Shown here one piece after another: positions 63,888 through 64,000 of a stretch of DNA of 64,000 nucleotides. How positions within the stretch are numbered: the first letter of the stretch is position 1; each line of letters opens with the position of its first letter. Source of the stretch: Terrimicrobium sacchariphilum (GTDB lineage: Bacteria; Verrucomicrobiota; Verrucomicrobiia; Chthoniobacterales; Terrimicrobiaceae); assembly GCF_001613545.1 (NCBI RefSeq), contig NZ_BDCO01000002.1, forward strand, positions 2,356,001-2,420,000, written 5' to 3'. A program made the translations under genes and the position numbers. The notes under the pieces are model-generated. The model was given only the letters and a program-made list of their open reading frames with translations, had not been told where the DNA came from and did no database searches.

Positions 63888-64000
63888 ATGCCTCATTCCG
63901 TAACGGCCAACGTTGGCCACTCCCCCCTCCTGATCGAAACCGGTAAACTCGCCCGTCTGGCTGACGGTGCAGTGACGGTTCGCTCCGGCGACACGATTGT
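63888..64000 (+). CDS. pnp: Polyribonucleotide nucleotidyltransferase, N-terminal fragment
   Basis: Starts ATG 63888 and runs off the right edge after about 37 residues. LLIETGKLARLADGAVTVRS matches the beginning of the first RNase PH-like domain of PNPase, including the IETGKLARxADG motif and the following GDT of the core strand. PNPase degrades RNA 3' to 5' by phosphorolysis. The gene follows rpsO, the common order. No SD is visible; CGTACGTACATAAT precedes the start. Confidence 0.85.
   Translation, partial: MPHSVTANVGHSPLLIETGKLARLADGAVTVRSGDTI

Overview
This 64 kb window is a chromosomal segment of a high-GC (about 60 percent by eye) Gram-negative bacterium. I infer phylum Verrucomicrobiota, possibly the Terrimicrobium/Chthoniobacter side. 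The hints are a DUF5069 protein, RNase HIII in a Gram-negative-type genome, the tig-clpP-clpX and rpsO-pnp blocks, many weak or absent Shine-Dalgarno sequences, and a saccharolytic gene set (GH4, GH63-like, sulfatase). The placement rests on gene content only. The window is almost entirely protein-coding, in short operons on both strands. I see no tRNA, rRNA, CRISPR array, insertion sequence or prophage, and no gene-free stretch longer than 300 bases.

Region by region. 1-3387 (minus): gatC-gatA, a small SAM methyltransferase, a membrane protein and the edge of an unknown gene. 3502-10397 (plus): a sensor-LuxR regulator, a glutamine-synthetase-like ligase, a class I amidotransferase, a creatininase-family hydrolase and a complete NitT/TauT-type ABC importer. 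This looks like one nitrogen-compound uptake and gamma-glutamylation pathway and is the most interesting metabolic locus. 10405-14165: a small secreted protein, trpB, mutY and rnhC. 14182-19448: a DUF5069 protein and gltB, closed by a clear intrinsic terminator. 19645-26583 (minus): a peptide-type ABC importer, a phytase-like esterase and a type 4 uracil-DNA glycosylase. 26693-30215: MFS transporter, AraC regulator and GH4 glycosidase. 30292-33550: tig, clpP, clpX.

33569-36530: two GT4 glycosyltransferases flanking trmB. 36642-41531: ECF sigma factor, sulfatase, FHA-adenylate cyclase, riboflavin synthase, a lipoprotein and an SGNH hydrolase. 41532-47322 (minus): CvpA protein, an unusual membrane-anchored PulE/GspE-type ATPase and a large hybrid histidine kinase. 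47382-51705 (plus): an iron-type ABC importer with a fused double permease, divergent from the kinase. 51787-57404 (plus): a DegS-like protease, then three translationally coupled genes. The middle one is a rare fusion of response-regulator receiver, Ala/Pro-rich linker, degenerate kinase fold, membrane helix and SUMF1-type domain. 57468-60122: GH63-like glycosidase. 60125-63415 (minus): uvrB and holA. 63521-end: rpsO, an intrinsic terminator and the start of pnp.

Two loci deserve follow-up as possibly undescribed systems: the gamma-glutamylation/creatininase/ABC cluster (3502-10397) and the REC-pseudokinase-SUMF1 operon (51787-57404). Functions given for both are inference from domain content and gene order.
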